Source of the DNA: Synechococcus sp. AG-686-F08
GTDB taxonomy: Bacteria; Cyanobacteriota; Cyanobacteriia; PCC-6307; Cyanobiaceae
Reading direction: 5' to 3'
Assembly (NCBI GenBank): GCA_003210315.1
Contig: QCVQ01000001.1
Location: 1-64,000 of the forward strand
Length of the DNA: 64,000 nucleotides
The notes below the pieces were generated by a model, which did not search any database, was not told the DNA's origin, and saw nothing but the letters and a program-made list of their open reading frames with translations. A program made the position numbers and the translations under genes. Shown here piece by piece: positions 19,914 through 29,192 of the stretch (the stretch's first letter is position 1; every line of letters starts with the position of its first letter).

Positions 19914-20119
19914 CATTGCTCGATTGCATTCATGCTCGACGAGTTCTATTCGTTGTTTGTACTTCCTTTGAATGTGATGAAATCTTGAAAAATGGCGGTT
20001 ATTTGTCTCTATCACCACACGAATCATCCGTGATCCCGAAGACTTCTGATCAATGTGGGTGGTTTGCACCGTGTTTTGCAGGTTGGGTGCATAAGTTGAG
20101 TACATACGAAACATCATTG

Positions 20120-20326
20120 ATGTACAGAATTCAAGAGCTAAGCTCTTCCGGTTGGATGGATCACGGATCCAGAACAACTGAGATCGAAGCTTTTTGGGCT
20201 GCTCATGCCCTCAGCCAGCAAGAAGGGCAATCTGCGCGAGTCCTCAACCCTTTGGATGAGATGGTTTGCATCATGAACCGTTCTGGATCGACAGCGATTC
20301 AGGCTGACCACGAAATGGTGGCTTAA
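20120..20326 (+). CDS. Conserved hypothetical small protein
   Basis: MYRIQELSSSGWMDHGSRTTEIEAFWAAHALSQQEGQSARVLNPLDEMVCI; ORF-track start is probably too long. Confidence 0.5.
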   Translation: MYRIQELSSSGWMDHGSRTTEIEAFWAAHALSQQEGQSARVLNPLDEMVCIMNRSGSTAIQADHEMVA

Positions 20327-20329
20327 CTG

Positions 20330-20518
20330 ATGGCTTATTTCAGTCACTACAAACATTTCACGATTCGCTACAAGATGTCGGATGGCAGCAAGCAGGAGGC
20401 ATGCTTTTACGCATCAGATGCTTGGGAAGCTCGCATCCTTGCGATGGAGTTTTACGAGCACATTCGGCGCTGGCCCAACAGTATCGACCTGATCCATGAG
20501 GTCGGGTGCCGCTTCTGA
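20330..20518 (+). CDS. Conserved hypothetical small protein
   Basis: 62 aa, 3 nt after the previous ORF; MAYFSHYKHFTIRYKMSDGSKQEACFYASDAWEARILAMEFYEHIRRWPN. Confidence 0.55.
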   Translation: MAYFSHYKHFTIRYKMSDGSKQEACFYASDAWEARILAMEFYEHIRRWPNSIDLIHEVGCRF

Positions 20519-20601
20519 TGATCGGCTTTCGAATCTTCCTTTAAGTCAAGAAATGGCAAGGAATGGAGCCAGGCGCATGAACTGGCTCCAAAATTGGCGT
20601 C

Positions 20602-20757
20602 ATGACTTTGACTCACTGTCCTCTCTGCATCGGCTTGGCGCTGCTTTCAGCGATTCGAACCACGGCTCATCTTGTGATGATTGCTCAGCTCGAGCGACGT
20701 TCCGCAGAAAAGTTTGAGCATCCAGCAAGTGTGCTTGGAACCGTATTTCAACTTTGA
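20602..20757 (+). CDS. Small hypothetical protein (not in ORF track)
   Basis: 51 codons: MTLTHCPLCIGLALLSAIRTTAHLVMIAQLERRSAEKFEHPASVLGTVFQL. Confidence 0.45.
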   Translation: MTLTHCPLCIGLALLSAIRTTAHLVMIAQLERRSAEKFEHPASVLGTVFQL

Positions 20758-21067
20758 GCTTGGTTAGGGTCTGCCCCAAACGTTGTGAGCAGTCGTCTTT
20801 TAATGGTTTTAAGCCATTTCAAAGGAAAATATTGAAGTCAGGGATAACTGTTGGGAACTACGCTCTTGTAATAAATTCAACTGCAATTGAAGGTCTGTAG
20901 CTTAAAAGAAAAATAAATTAAATAATTTGAATTAAGGCTTCAGCGTAAAATAATCTGTTTTACTGTTAAAAACTCAAGTTTGAAAATCTAAGTGTATTAT
21001 GCTTGATCTATGGGTTAAACGCACTACTGAAAATTAAATAAGCTCCAAAAGGAGTGTTTAAAATTAA

Positions 21068-21226
21068 TCACTTTGTTGCAATGACCCATGCTGTGGCAAC
21101 GCGTTGCTTGAGGTAGAGATCAGCAAGGTGCCTGGCAAGCTCCTGTAGTTGGGCAACGTCAGTCATCGAGTCGATCTGTCTCTTGATTGACTCTGTTTCG
21201 AACTGCTGAGCAAGAGTGGCTTGCAT
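21068..21226 (-). CDS. Small hypothetical protein (not in ORF track)
   Basis: 52 codons: MQATLAQQFETESIKRQIDSMTDVAQLQELARHLADLYLKQRVATAWVIATK. Confidence 0.6.
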   Translation of the reverse strand: MQATLAQQFETESIKRQIDSMTDVAQLQELARHLADLYLKQRVATAWVIATK

Positions 21227-21330
21227 GGAATTACCTACCGATGCAGCTATCTTAAAAAATCTTTATAGGGAGCGCGGGCCACGGTTGGGCTGGCGAGACG
21301 CCAGTATGTAACGAAATCGTTACAACTCTA

Positions 21331-21570
21331 ATGACTGTCGGCGAACTTGTGCTCGAAACCCTGTCTACGGGCGTGATTACGGAAGACGAAGTCACCTGGC
21401 TGACAGATCACCTGCAGACTTTCTCGCGTCCTGAAGAAGCAGCTGCCATTCGTTTAGGCCGGCTCATGGACGAAGGGCAAGTCAATCTTGGTTGCCGTGT
21501 CTCAAAGCGCTGGCTGCATCATCGTGAGGTGTTGGTGGATTGGATTGAACCCCTTGGTCGTCACTGTTGA
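21331..21570 (+). CDS. Conserved hypothetical protein
   Basis: MTVGELVLETLSTGVITEDEVTWLTDHLQTFSRPEEAAAIRLGRLMDEGQVNLGCRV. Confidence 0.6.
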   Translation: MTVGELVLETLSTGVITEDEVTWLTDHLQTFSRPEEAAAIRLGRLMDEGQVNLGCRVSKRWLHHREVLVDWIEPLGRHC

Positions 21571-21870
21571 TCCCGAGAGACATCAGTGGGTTTGTCTTTA
21601 ACTCTTTTTAAGCGTTGCATTTAAAAATATTTGCTAATTGTCGAGATAGTTAGCAATTTTTCTTTTTTGGTAAAATATAATTATTTTTTTGCCTAATTAG
21701 ATCAATTTCTATTCCTAAGTCTTGATAGTTTGTGTTTTCAGAAGATGATCTATGTCAATTTGATTAGGAATATATGCTTATGTTGTGAAATCAAATGATA
21801 ATTTTAGTCATAATGGCTCGTTCGTTAATGACCTAGCTATTAGTATATATTTAAGGCAAGCTGTAGAAAT

Positions 21871-22251
21871 GTGCTCAAAAAGTTACGTTCAGCGAACAGA
21901 ATCGAACTTTTGGTGGGTATAGGTTTCTCCTTGGTTGGATTTTTAATTGGCTCAACTTTAATTGGACATGCATTCAAGAGTGAAATCCGGCTGGAATCAC
22001 CCCAGGAAGAGACCCAACCTGAGTCCAAACCATATTTAGCCGAATCATTTCTCGACAATCAAAAGCCTAATAGCGACGTGAAGTCACAAGAGGCTGATGC
22101 TAAACCGCTGCAAAAAAAGATACCAGCTATTTCTCCCTCTCCCGTAAATGAATTTACAAGCTTGTCTCAGGAAGAGAAGAATTGCGTTATTTGGAAGAAT
22201 GCATATCCTGAAGCTGCTTATAAGCTCAAGCAAGGAGATGCCTGTTACTGA
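21871..22251 (+). CDS. Single-TM hypothetical protein
   Basis: 126 aa, N-terminal TM followed by acidic/proline linker. Confidence 0.55.
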   Translation: MLKKLRSANRIELLVGIGFSLVGFLIGSTLIGHAFKSEIRLESPQEETQPESKPYLAESFLDNQKPNSDVKSQEADAKPLQKKIPAISPSPVNEFTSLSQEEKNCVIWKNAYPEAAYKLKQGDACY

Positions 22252-22330
22252 TCCATGTTCAGCCAGCCGATGCGCTCACTGAGGAATTTATGTGGACGCC
22301 TGTTTAGAGATCGGGCTGTCCACACAACAA

Positions 22331-22495
22331 TTAGCTCACTCGCTGTTCTTGCGTTCTGAGCATTTCATAGGCCTTCCACAATCCATCAACCTCAGAGCAT
22401 GTGAATTCCTTGTCACAGACTCGGTATTTTCCATTCCCCACGGCATCGATTGTTGAACCTTTAGACGTTGCGCAGATTCTGCTGAGAAAGGCCAC
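22331..22495 (-). CDS. Small hypothetical protein (GTG start)
   Basis: 54 codons: (M)AFLSRICATSKGSTIDAVGNGKYRVCDKEFTCSEVDGLWKAYEMLRTQEQRVS. Confidence 0.4.
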   Translation of the reverse strand: MAFLSRICATSKGSTIDAVGNGKYRVCDKEFTCSEVDGLWKAYEMLRTQEQRVS

Positions 22496-22881
22496 AGGAT
22501 TGACTCAGTTACTCATGGTCTAAGTCAGCATCGGGGCATTGCGACCCTTTTTCTCCTATTCTTTTTCAGATCGAAATAGAGTTACGCAGAGAATAAAAAC
22601 TGGTTCATTTTTTTGATCGTATAACGTCCATGCCTTGGATGTATTGACAAGATTGGTGGCCAGTATTTTGTTTGATTTTATACTTCTGTTTCTTTTTTTG
22701 AATGCAATTGCCAGATGATTACCGGCTTGGGTTATAATATTTTCTTTAGAACCCCGAAAATTAGTATTAGTTTCATTGCTTTATCTAAGATGTTCTGACT
22801 CTGCGGCTTCCTTTTGTGCTCGTGATGCCAATTCTCGCACCTCAGCACATTGCTACTTAATATAGAAAAAACTAGATTTCA

Positions 22882-23166
22882 ATGAAAGCAATTTTCAACG
22901 GTAGCGTTCTTGCTGACAGCGACGATATCGTTTATGTGGATGGAAATCCTTATTTCCCACGTGAAGCAATGCAAGTTCAATACTTTCGGGACTCTAGGCA
23001 CACAACGGTATGTGGCTGGAAAGGAAAGGCACGCTATTGGGATTTGATTGTGGACGATCAAATTATTACTAATGTGGCTTGGAGCTATGAGACACCAAAG
23101 CCTGATGCCGAAGAGATACGTTATCGCTTTGCTTTTTATTCCGGAAAGGGTGTCGACGTTTCTTGA
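22882..23166 (+). CDS. DUF427 domain protein
   Basis: KAIFNGSVLADSDDIVYVDGNPYFPREAMQVQYFRDSRHTTVCGWKGKARYWDL. Confidence 0.85.
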   Translation: MKAIFNGSVLADSDDIVYVDGNPYFPREAMQVQYFRDSRHTTVCGWKGKARYWDLIVDDQIITNVAWSYETPKPDAEEIRYRFAFYSGKGVDVS

Positions 23167-23218
23167 GCTAAATTTCTAATCATGAAAAATTCTTGTCAGA
23201 CTTTAGGCTTTTTGGTCT

Positions 23219-23437
23219 GTGGACAATTCATCTACTCTGGAGGCGTCTCCTTTGACGGCTAAAAATCTAGACGCAAATGAACCTTCGTATCGCATCGTTC
23301 GTGATGATCATCAGGAAGATTCGATTACGAAGTTAAAGTTTTGTCGATACGATGATGCATATGATGAGCTAGAGCGCTTTTATCGTGATTTGTGTTGCTC
23401 TGATGAGCGAATTGAATACTCTATTGTAGAGACTTAA
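23219..23437 (+). CDS. Small hypothetical protein
   Basis: 72 aa, acidic, ...SYRIVRDDHQEDSITKLKFCRYDDAYDELERFYRDL. Confidence 0.5.
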   Translation: MDNSSTLEASPLTAKNLDANEPSYRIVRDDHQEDSITKLKFCRYDDAYDELERFYRDLCCSDERIEYSIVET

Positions 23438-23730
23438 TTTATTTCCTGAATTATCTTTTGATTTACGTGTTTATTCTATAAATTAGTTTTTTTATTGTCT
23501 TGCGCAATATGGCCTAAATGTATCGCTTCAGATCAGTGAACGATTTTAAGGAATGGCATCTGTCTTTCGCCGATCACCTGATACTGTTTTTTCACTGCTT
23601 TACATGATTTAACCACAATCTTGAGTGAATCGATACTCACGGTGTGTTGGCACATCTTGTCACTATGATCTGCACATCACATCTCAATGTGGTACAAAAG
23701 GCCGGGTGATGGGGATTGCTTGGTAGAAGG

Positions 23731-23757
23731 CCGCTCTTGCTTTGGGCGGTTTTTTTG
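23731..23757 (+). terminator. Rho-independent terminator (possible 3' end of a small RNA)
   Basis: CCGCTC-loop-GGGCGG followed by TTTTTTT; preceded by about 290 nt without an ORF. Confidence 0.6.
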
Positions 23758-23964
23758 TGTTTGATTGAGATGACTTATTGGCTTTCCTTGGCTGCTCACT
23801 ACTCCTTACTTCAGTGACCAACAATTGTTTTGTTGATGATTTTAAGTAATCTGCTAAAAGGTTTGATTGTTTGTCTTAAGTATGGTGGTTTAATGATTTA
23901 TAGAGCGTGAATTTCCTGAATGTTTATCGTGATCCTATGCTTGTTGAAGCTACTGCTGTTCATG

Positions 23965-24102
23965 TCTCCCACAAAAACTCTTCTGATAGTCGTTATTTTG
24001 GCTTGTCTTGGATTAGCTGCCTTAGCATTCCAGTTGACCAAGGGTGTGGGCGATTCTGAACCTTCTACCGAGCTGCAAGAGGCAATGCCAGCCTTGCAGT
24101 AA
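23965..24102 (+). CDS. Small single-TM protein
   Basis: MSPTKTLLIVVILACLGLAALAFQLTKGVGDSEPSTELQEAMPALQ. Confidence 0.5.
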   Translation, partial: SPTKTLLIVVILACLGLAALAFQLTKGVGDSEPSTELQEAMPALQ

Positions 24103-24123
24103 CAACGTTGAGGACTCAAGAAG

Positions 24124-24324
24124 TTAACGATTTGAAAATAGTTGCTTTTTGCAGGCATCTAGTGTGATTGTGTATCTCACATTTTTTTTGTCGTCCACGA
24201 CTCTATAAATTTTCCCTGTAGCCATACACTTTGTCCGGGCATCTACAAATGCTTTGAACTCGGTCTCCCTAGTTACTTCAGGTGTCCAGCTTTCATCAGA
24301 CAAGTGTTCAATCGTGTACATCAA
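24124..24324 (-). CDS. Small hypothetical protein
   Basis: 66 aa, coding-like composition. Confidence 0.45.
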   Translation of the reverse strand: MMYTIEHLSDESWTPEVTRETEFKAFVDARTKCMATGKIYRVVDDKKNVRYTITLDACKKQLFSNR

Positions 24325-24511
24325 GCTTTATCCGTTATCAATATGCTGGCCTTGATTGGCTCAAAAACGTGCGATCTACTGATTAACCTTGGGATCAGGA
24401 AGATTTTTTTGAATCTTCGATAGCATTTCTGTATTTTTTATTTAGTTTCGCTTAAATGGGCGCGTACCTATGCCAAGAGATTGAAAACTATTCTGAGTAT
24501 CGGCATTGAAA

Positions 24512-24673
24512 TTATTTAGGACTTTCTGTGGGTTCTAGGCAGCGGATTTTGCGTTCAAAAGCTTGTGCCTGACTCATTTTGCTGAGCAACTTGTGGATGT
24601 CATGGGTGGAGAGCTCTCCATTCGATGCCCACTTCATCGACGACAATTCATATTTCTGAAGAGGTGCGGACAT
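24512..24673 (-). CDS. Small hypothetical protein (not in ORF track)
   Basis: 53 codons: MSAPLQKYELSSMKWASNGELSTHDIHKLLSKMSQAQAFERKIRCLEPTESPK. Confidence 0.5.
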   Translation of the reverse strand: MSAPLQKYELSSMKWASNGELSTHDIHKLLSKMSQAQAFERKIRCLEPTESPK

Positions 24674-24938
24674 CGACCAATCGATTAGGTATTTGAGCTT
24701 ACGTTGAATCTTGAAATCAGAACGTGTTCATCCTTGGCTTTGCCCTTCAGAAATTCTGTAATTCGCTCTTCCCTCAACGGCTTCCGCTCATCCGTTGCTT
24801 CCAAGGGAGAGTGCTGCCTTCTTCGGCACTTATTGGTTGAATGCCACGTCCAGGGTGATCAAGTGAATTCTTTTTTCGCAAGCATTGCGAAACGGCAGCC
24901 CAGGGGAGCATGATAAAGAAAATCTGTAGTTATCTGGC

Positions 24939-25112
24939 GTGAACCACGGACCCTGCTGCCCTATCCATCAATCCACTCTCGACTCACCTGACTATTGGAC
25001 CGATCCAGCCCTGATGTCGTCTGCTGCACCTGCCTCTTCAACGGAGTGGCGGCTTTGGGAAATCGAGAGTAGGAGTCGTCATGCGAAGTGGGCGTCACGT
25101 CATGGACAATGA
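24939..25112 (+). CDS. Small hypothetical protein (GTG start, not in ORF track)
   Basis: 57 codons: (M)NHGPCCPIHQSTLDSPDYWTDPALMSSAAPASSTEWRLWEIESRSRHAKWASRHGQ. Confidence 0.4.
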   Translation: MNHGPCCPIHQSTLDSPDYWTDPALMSSAAPASSTEWRLWEIESRSRHAKWASRHGQ

Positions 25113-25513
25113 AAAGGTCACCTAGCCACGGGATGGGAGCTCTGACTTAAGGCCTAAGGAGCGTGGCTGCTTTCAATTGGTGTTGATTATATTTTTTCTC
25201 TTTGGCTGAAAGTGACGTATTTAATGTGCTGAATGGCTCTCTGTTGAAGGATTTTGTTTTTTAGACCATTTTTGGCGTAATGCCTTATGGGTTTGTGTAT
25301 GGAAAGTTCTTTGGCTGAGCATTGAGTTGCTTTTGATTCTTGTCTTTCTGGTGTCTCTCATTGGCTTCTTCGTTAATTGTTCGGTTAACTCTGATATGAG
25401 CTTGACGCTTGATTCCCGGGAGGTTCTCAGTTTTAAGTTGATGACCCAACTGCCTTTGACCGGTCAGTTGTTCTACCGATAAGGCAGACTGTCCGTAGGT
25501 TAAGGTTCCAACC

Positions 25514-25708
25514 ATGGCAACAGCAGAAGAGAAGCGCACCATCACCAAGAAGCGCCTACAGGAACTGCGCAATATGTGTCGTGAGCACTACAACGTTCTC
25601 ATCGAGGAAGGCACCATGCCAGATGCTGCAGATGTGCGTGTTACAAATCAAAAGCTTGAGGAACTGATGGAGCTCCTTGACGGCAAAATCAAATGGGATA
25701 ACGTCTGA
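25514..25708 (+). CDS. Small hypothetical protein
   Basis: 64 aa, helical/charged: MATAEEKRTITKKRLQELRNMCREHYNVLIEEGTMPDAADVRVTNQKLEELMELLDGK. Confidence 0.6.
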   Translation: MATAEEKRTITKKRLQELRNMCREHYNVLIEEGTMPDAADVRVTNQKLEELMELLDGKIKWDNV

Positions 25709-25865
25709 CTGCTTCTTATGCAGGATTGGCTGACGCTTTCCTTGGTTGTCAATATTGATTTTTATCGGATCTTTGCTTGTCTTAGAGCAATTGGCTCTAA
25801 AAGTTTTTGAGCTGGATCGATTCCATGCTTGGAAATTTTCTTGACGTCTTTAAAAATATTTGCAT

Positions 25866-25894
25866 AAAAAAGAGGCTGCAAAAGCCTCTTTTTT
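25866..25894. terminator. Bidirectional terminator between convergent genes
   Basis: AAAAAAGAGGCT-loop-AGCCTCTTTTTT. Confidence 0.8.
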
Positions 25895-25912
25895 ATTGAT
25901 CGCTTACTGCAA

Positions 25913-26278
25913 TTATTCTTCGGTGTCTTCTGCTCCTTCAGGAATCAGTCGGATTTGCTTTCGACCTAGCTTGATGGTGAAATTATCACCAGGACTGAGC
26001 TCAAGCATTGCTGTATAGGCTTTCCCGATCAATAGATTTCCGTTGCCTTGAACCTTGGCAATGTAGCTCAGTTTGCGCCCACCTTTGCCAATTCCTCCTG
26101 CTCCACCACCGAGATCAATCCCTTTTGCATTTAGAAGAGCTTCATAAAATGCAGTGAAATTTACTCGATCGCTTCCATCTTTCTTCTGGGACACATAGCC
26201 GCACTCAGTGGCTAAGTCGGTTTTGGATACATCACCAAGATCTTTGACCTTAGCGAGCAGGTCTACACCAGTAAGCAT
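25913..26278 (-). CDS. cyAbrB-type (AbrB family) transcriptional regulator
   Basis: MLTGVDLLAKVKDLGDVSKTDLATECGYVSQ...NFTAFYEALLNAKG, C-terminal AbrB-like region. Confidence 0.88.
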   Translation of the reverse strand: MLTGVDLLAKVKDLGDVSKTDLATECGYVSQKKDGSDRVNFTAFYEALLNAKGIDLGGGAGGIGKGGRKLSYIAKVQGNGNLLIGKAYTAMLELSPGDNFTIKLGRKQIRLIPEGAEDTEE

Positions 26279-26507
26279 TTGAAAAAGGCTTCAACAAACT
26301 ATTACTAACAGTTCCTGCTCATCTAAGTCAACTCATTGGCTTGATTTGATTTTCATTTGTGTATTTGATGCTTCGAGCCGGTGATGTCGATTGAGTCGTT
26401 TTTAGCCTGTTTTAGTTCCATCTCTTTTGCCACATTCAGCCTGTGGTTATCGATTGCACCTGATCTGCGTGGAACACGGTCGTATAAGGCTCCACCGGTT
26501 CTCTGAC

Positions 26508-26780
26508 CTAATTCGCCGACTCGTCGCTATGCAGTTGGGATAAAACCCGTGCAGCTAGACCTCGCGAGATCCTGCGCTCGATCAATAAGTTGCAAACCCA
26601 ATTGAAAAGGGGAGGATTGGCTGGGTTAGACGTCAGCCGCTCTTGCAAGAGCATCAGCTCTGGTTTTGTTTTGATTCCTCGTAAGGCATCAATCAGCATG
26701 TCTTCGCCTGTTGTGGTCTGAATTGTGCGTTGAGCTGTGCTGGTCATCTGCCAAAGGGATGCGTTCCTTTGTTCTGGCAC
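26508..26780 (-). CDS. Hypothetical protein
   Basis: 90 aa ORF, coding-like. Confidence 0.5.
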   Translation of the reverse strand: MPEQRNASLWQMTSTAQRTIQTTTGEDMLIDALRGIKTKPELMLLQERLTSNPANPPLFNWVCNLLIERRISRGLAARVLSQLHSDESAN

Positions 26781-26856
26781 GTCTTGCTGTGAGTCTGCAA
26801 CCCTTGTTGGTGCTTTTCAGTGATTAGGATCCCAGTTCGCGATCTTTTCCCTTTGC

Positions 26857-27105
26857 CTACTGGTCTGCAAGCTTTTCTAGTGAGTTAGCTGTTCGATACA
26901 TCTGGTGTGAAGCTTGCGGGCTGATCCCGTCAATTGAACTCGCTGAGTAGATGCTCCCGTCCCAGGCGAGATACTGAACGCCTTTATCCTCGGTCCACAT
27001 CCAGCCGAGCACATTAATGAATGCACTGCCGTCTCTAATGGCATGGACATTCGAAAAGGCTTGAAAGTCGCTAGGAATGTTCATTGCGATCCTGATTATT
27101 GGCAT
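26857..27105 (-). CDS. Hypothetical protein
   Basis: 82 aa ORF. Confidence 0.45.
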   Translation of the reverse strand: MPIIRIAMNIPSDFQAFSNVHAIRDGSAFINVLGWMWTEDKGVQYLAWDGSIYSASSIDGISPQASHQMYRTANSLEKLADQ

Positions 27106-27177
27106 GCCCGTTGTTTGCAGCTTGGCAACGGATGTCTAGACGGACCATTTCAGTTGCAAGCTGTCTCATCCCCTCCC

Positions 27178-27291
27178 TTAGCGCTTGCCTTTCCAGCTCA
27201 GCATGCTGATCCAGATTGCAAACAGAGTTCCAACAGGGATCACGATCACCAGGAGTTGAGCGATGACGAATTGTCGGACTTCTGGATCCAT
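27178..27291 (-). CDS. Small single-TM protein
   Basis: MDPEVRQFVIAQLLVIVIPVGTLFAIWISMLSWKGKR. Confidence 0.4.
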   Translation of the reverse strand: MDPEVRQFVIAQLLVIVIPVGTLFAIWISMLSWKGKR

Positions 27292-27323
27292 GGGTTTTAT
27301 TCCCTGCGGATAGCTTCTGCGGA

Positions 27324-27734
27324 TCAGTTCATGCGATGAGCTGGAACGATAGTCATTCCGATCGGAGCTAAGGCAATGAGAGCCAGTTTGATGTGTTGAA
27401 TCCCGAAGGGGATCCCAATGATGGAGACGAAGCAGGCGAGTGCCGAGGTGAGATGACCAATCGCTAGCCACCAGCCAGCCACTAAAAACCAAATTAAATT
27501 TCCGATGAATCCCATCGGGCCAGTACCTAGATCAAGAGTTCCGCTTATGTCGCGGCGGTTGATGGCTTCATATCCAAAAGGCCATAGAGCAAATTTGCCT
27601 ATTACGAAACATGATCGGCTCCATGGAAGGCCCACGATGCTGATGGCAGAGACAAGACCCGCTAGCCACCAGCCCAGGGCCATGGGAAGACCGCCAAGCA
27701 CGACCCAAAGAACATTGAGAATTGATTTAACCAT
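27324..27734 (-). CDS. YccF domain-containing membrane protein
   Basis: ILNVLWVVLGGLPMALGWWLAGLVSAISIVGLPWSRSCFVIGKFALWPFG. Confidence 0.8.
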   Translation of the reverse strand: MVKSILNVLWVVLGGLPMALGWWLAGLVSAISIVGLPWSRSCFVIGKFALWPFGYEAINRRDISGTLDLGTGPMGFIGNLIWFLVAGWWLAIGHLTSALACFVSIIGIPFGIQHIKLALIALAPIGMTIVPAHRMN

Positions 27735-27744
27735 GTATTTATTT

Positions 27745-28374
27745 TCACCAAATTCCTGGTATTAGGCGAAAACTTTTTAATTTGTAATCTATAAAATCTT
27801 TGTACTTCATTCTCATCGATGCTTCTTTGACTTGAATCCTCTGGATGTACAAAAGCAGAATTGATAATGGCACTAAAAATGCCCAAATAGATCCAGCCAC
27901 TACACTAAAACTTAAATAGCGCATTAAGTCACCCGTATAATTAACATGCCTTACGCCGCTCCAAACACCGGTGCGAACCAAGCCTACGCCTGCTGTTTTC
28001 GCTGTCGATTTCTGGATATCGGCGGCGGTATTAATTAAGCTGCCGAAGTAAAAAAGAGGAATTGCAATCGCTGTCGTTATTAGTGAAAGGTCTGTTGGAT
28101 TGGTGAAGGCTAAAAATGCTGGTAAGGTATAAAAAACACCAACAATGAGAAGTGCTGCTATAAAGCCTCCGGCACCCACTTTTTCTGTAAAAATTTGCTG
28201 GCGACGATCTGGATAAATTTTCTGTTCTATCAGCCACCATAAGCAATAGCTAATATGCATGCATGCGTAAAGAATTTGTCGCTGACCATTGATACCAAAT
28301 AATAAAATTAGTATGCAAATTAGGGCAATTGTAATCGCTTTAGCCCAATTGATTGCTGTTAATTGAGTAGTCAT
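27745..28374 (-). CDS. DUF1295/isoprenylcysteine methyltransferase-like membrane protein
   Basis: TGVWSGVRHVNYTGDLMRYLSF, polytopic. Confidence 0.65.
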   Translation of the reverse strand: MTTQLTAINWAKAITIALICILILLFGINGQRQILYACMHISYCLWWLIEQKIYPDRRQQIFTEKVGAGGFIAALLIVGVFYTLPAFLAFTNPTDLSLITTAIAIPLFYFGSLINTAADIQKSTAKTAGVGLVRTGVWSGVRHVNYTGDLMRYLSFSVVAGSIWAFLVPLSILLLYIQRIQVKEASMRMKYKDFIDYKLKSFRLIPGIW

Positions 28375-28385
28375 AAGTGATTGAA

Positions 28386-28517
28386 TTATTTCATTAAAAG
28401 TTTAATCACAACCAAAGCTGTGCAGATAGCGAGGATCCACCAGATCCAAGTTGCGCTTGTGACGACTGCTATTGCAATTCCGATCACAAGGAAGATCAGA
28501 AATTGGTTGAGGGTCAT
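28386..28517 (-). CDS. Small membrane protein
   Basis: MTLNQFLIFLVIGIAIAVVTSATWIWWILAICTALVVIKLLMK. Confidence 0.45.
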   Translation of the reverse strand: MTLNQFLIFLVIGIAIAVVTSATWIWWILAICTALVVIKLLMK

Positions 28518-28563
28518 GGGTTCATGGATTGTTCCCCCATTGTGATTGCGGCCTTGTAGCTCT

Positions 28564-28812
28564 TCAATCCTTGATGGAAGCTTCGGGTTGATCCAAGCCT
28601 GGGAAGCGAACAACAAGTAGGTCTTCGCCTGTGATGGATCCGTTGGAGTCAAGGAGTTCTGGGTGGGTTGTTAACAATCCAGTACGGTCTGTGCGGCGTC
28701 TTGTATTCGCAGGGCTAGAAGACACAGCGCTCAAGCGCATCATTCGAAAGGCTTGGACCAAGAGGAAGACAAACACTGCCCCGTAGACCAGGGGGAAAAG
28801 CGTAGAAAACAT
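28564..28812 (-). CDS. DUF2973-like protein
   Basis: MFSTLFPLVYGAVFVFLLVQAFRMMRL...RTDRTGLLTTHPELLDSNGSITGEDLLVVRF. Confidence 0.65.
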   Translation of the reverse strand: MFSTLFPLVYGAVFVFLLVQAFRMMRLSAVSSSPANTRRRTDRTGLLTTHPELLDSNGSITGEDLLVVRFPGLDQPEASIKD

Positions 28813-28930
28813 GCAACAAATCCCTTTTGTTAAGAAACATTAACGGGTTTGTTGCTGAATCGCGTTTCTGAATCAGCTGGAAACTGGAAGCTTCGGTGGT
28901 TTTGCTCATCCTTTGGGCCAGCTTTAGGGC

Positions 28931-29152
28931 ATGACGATCTCCCTACAACTGGCTGTGGCTCGATGTACCGCTCGTGGCCTGATCAACGGAACTGCTGCTG
29001 CTGATTACAGCGAGGTCATCAGCCTCCACCGAATGATGCAGCTTGAAGGGGAAACTGTTCTTGCGGCTGGTCTCTTGGCTCTCGCGCGTTCATTGAATCC
29101 ATCTGAGGCCATGCGCGATGTTTCAGCCCATGGACGTCAGCCATTGGCTTAG
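28931..29152 (+). CDS. Small hypothetical protein
   Basis: 73 aa, MTISLQLAVARCTARGLINGTAAADYSEVISLHRMMQLEGE. Confidence 0.5.
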   Translation: MTISLQLAVARCTARGLINGTAAADYSEVISLHRMMQLEGETVLAAGLLALARSLNPSEAMRDVSAHGRQPLA

Positions 29153-29192
29153 CTGAGCGCTCGATGATTGACGCTTGGGTTTGATCGTGGGT

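Noticed and set aside
19874-20119. N-terminal extension of the 150-aa ORF
   Set aside because: Composition non-coding-like; the terminator at 19886-19913 lies inside it
20650-20680. GGTTCGAATC-like string on the minus strand suggesting a tRNA T-arm
   Set aside because: Flanking bases do not form a T-stem, and the segment lies in a coding-like ORF
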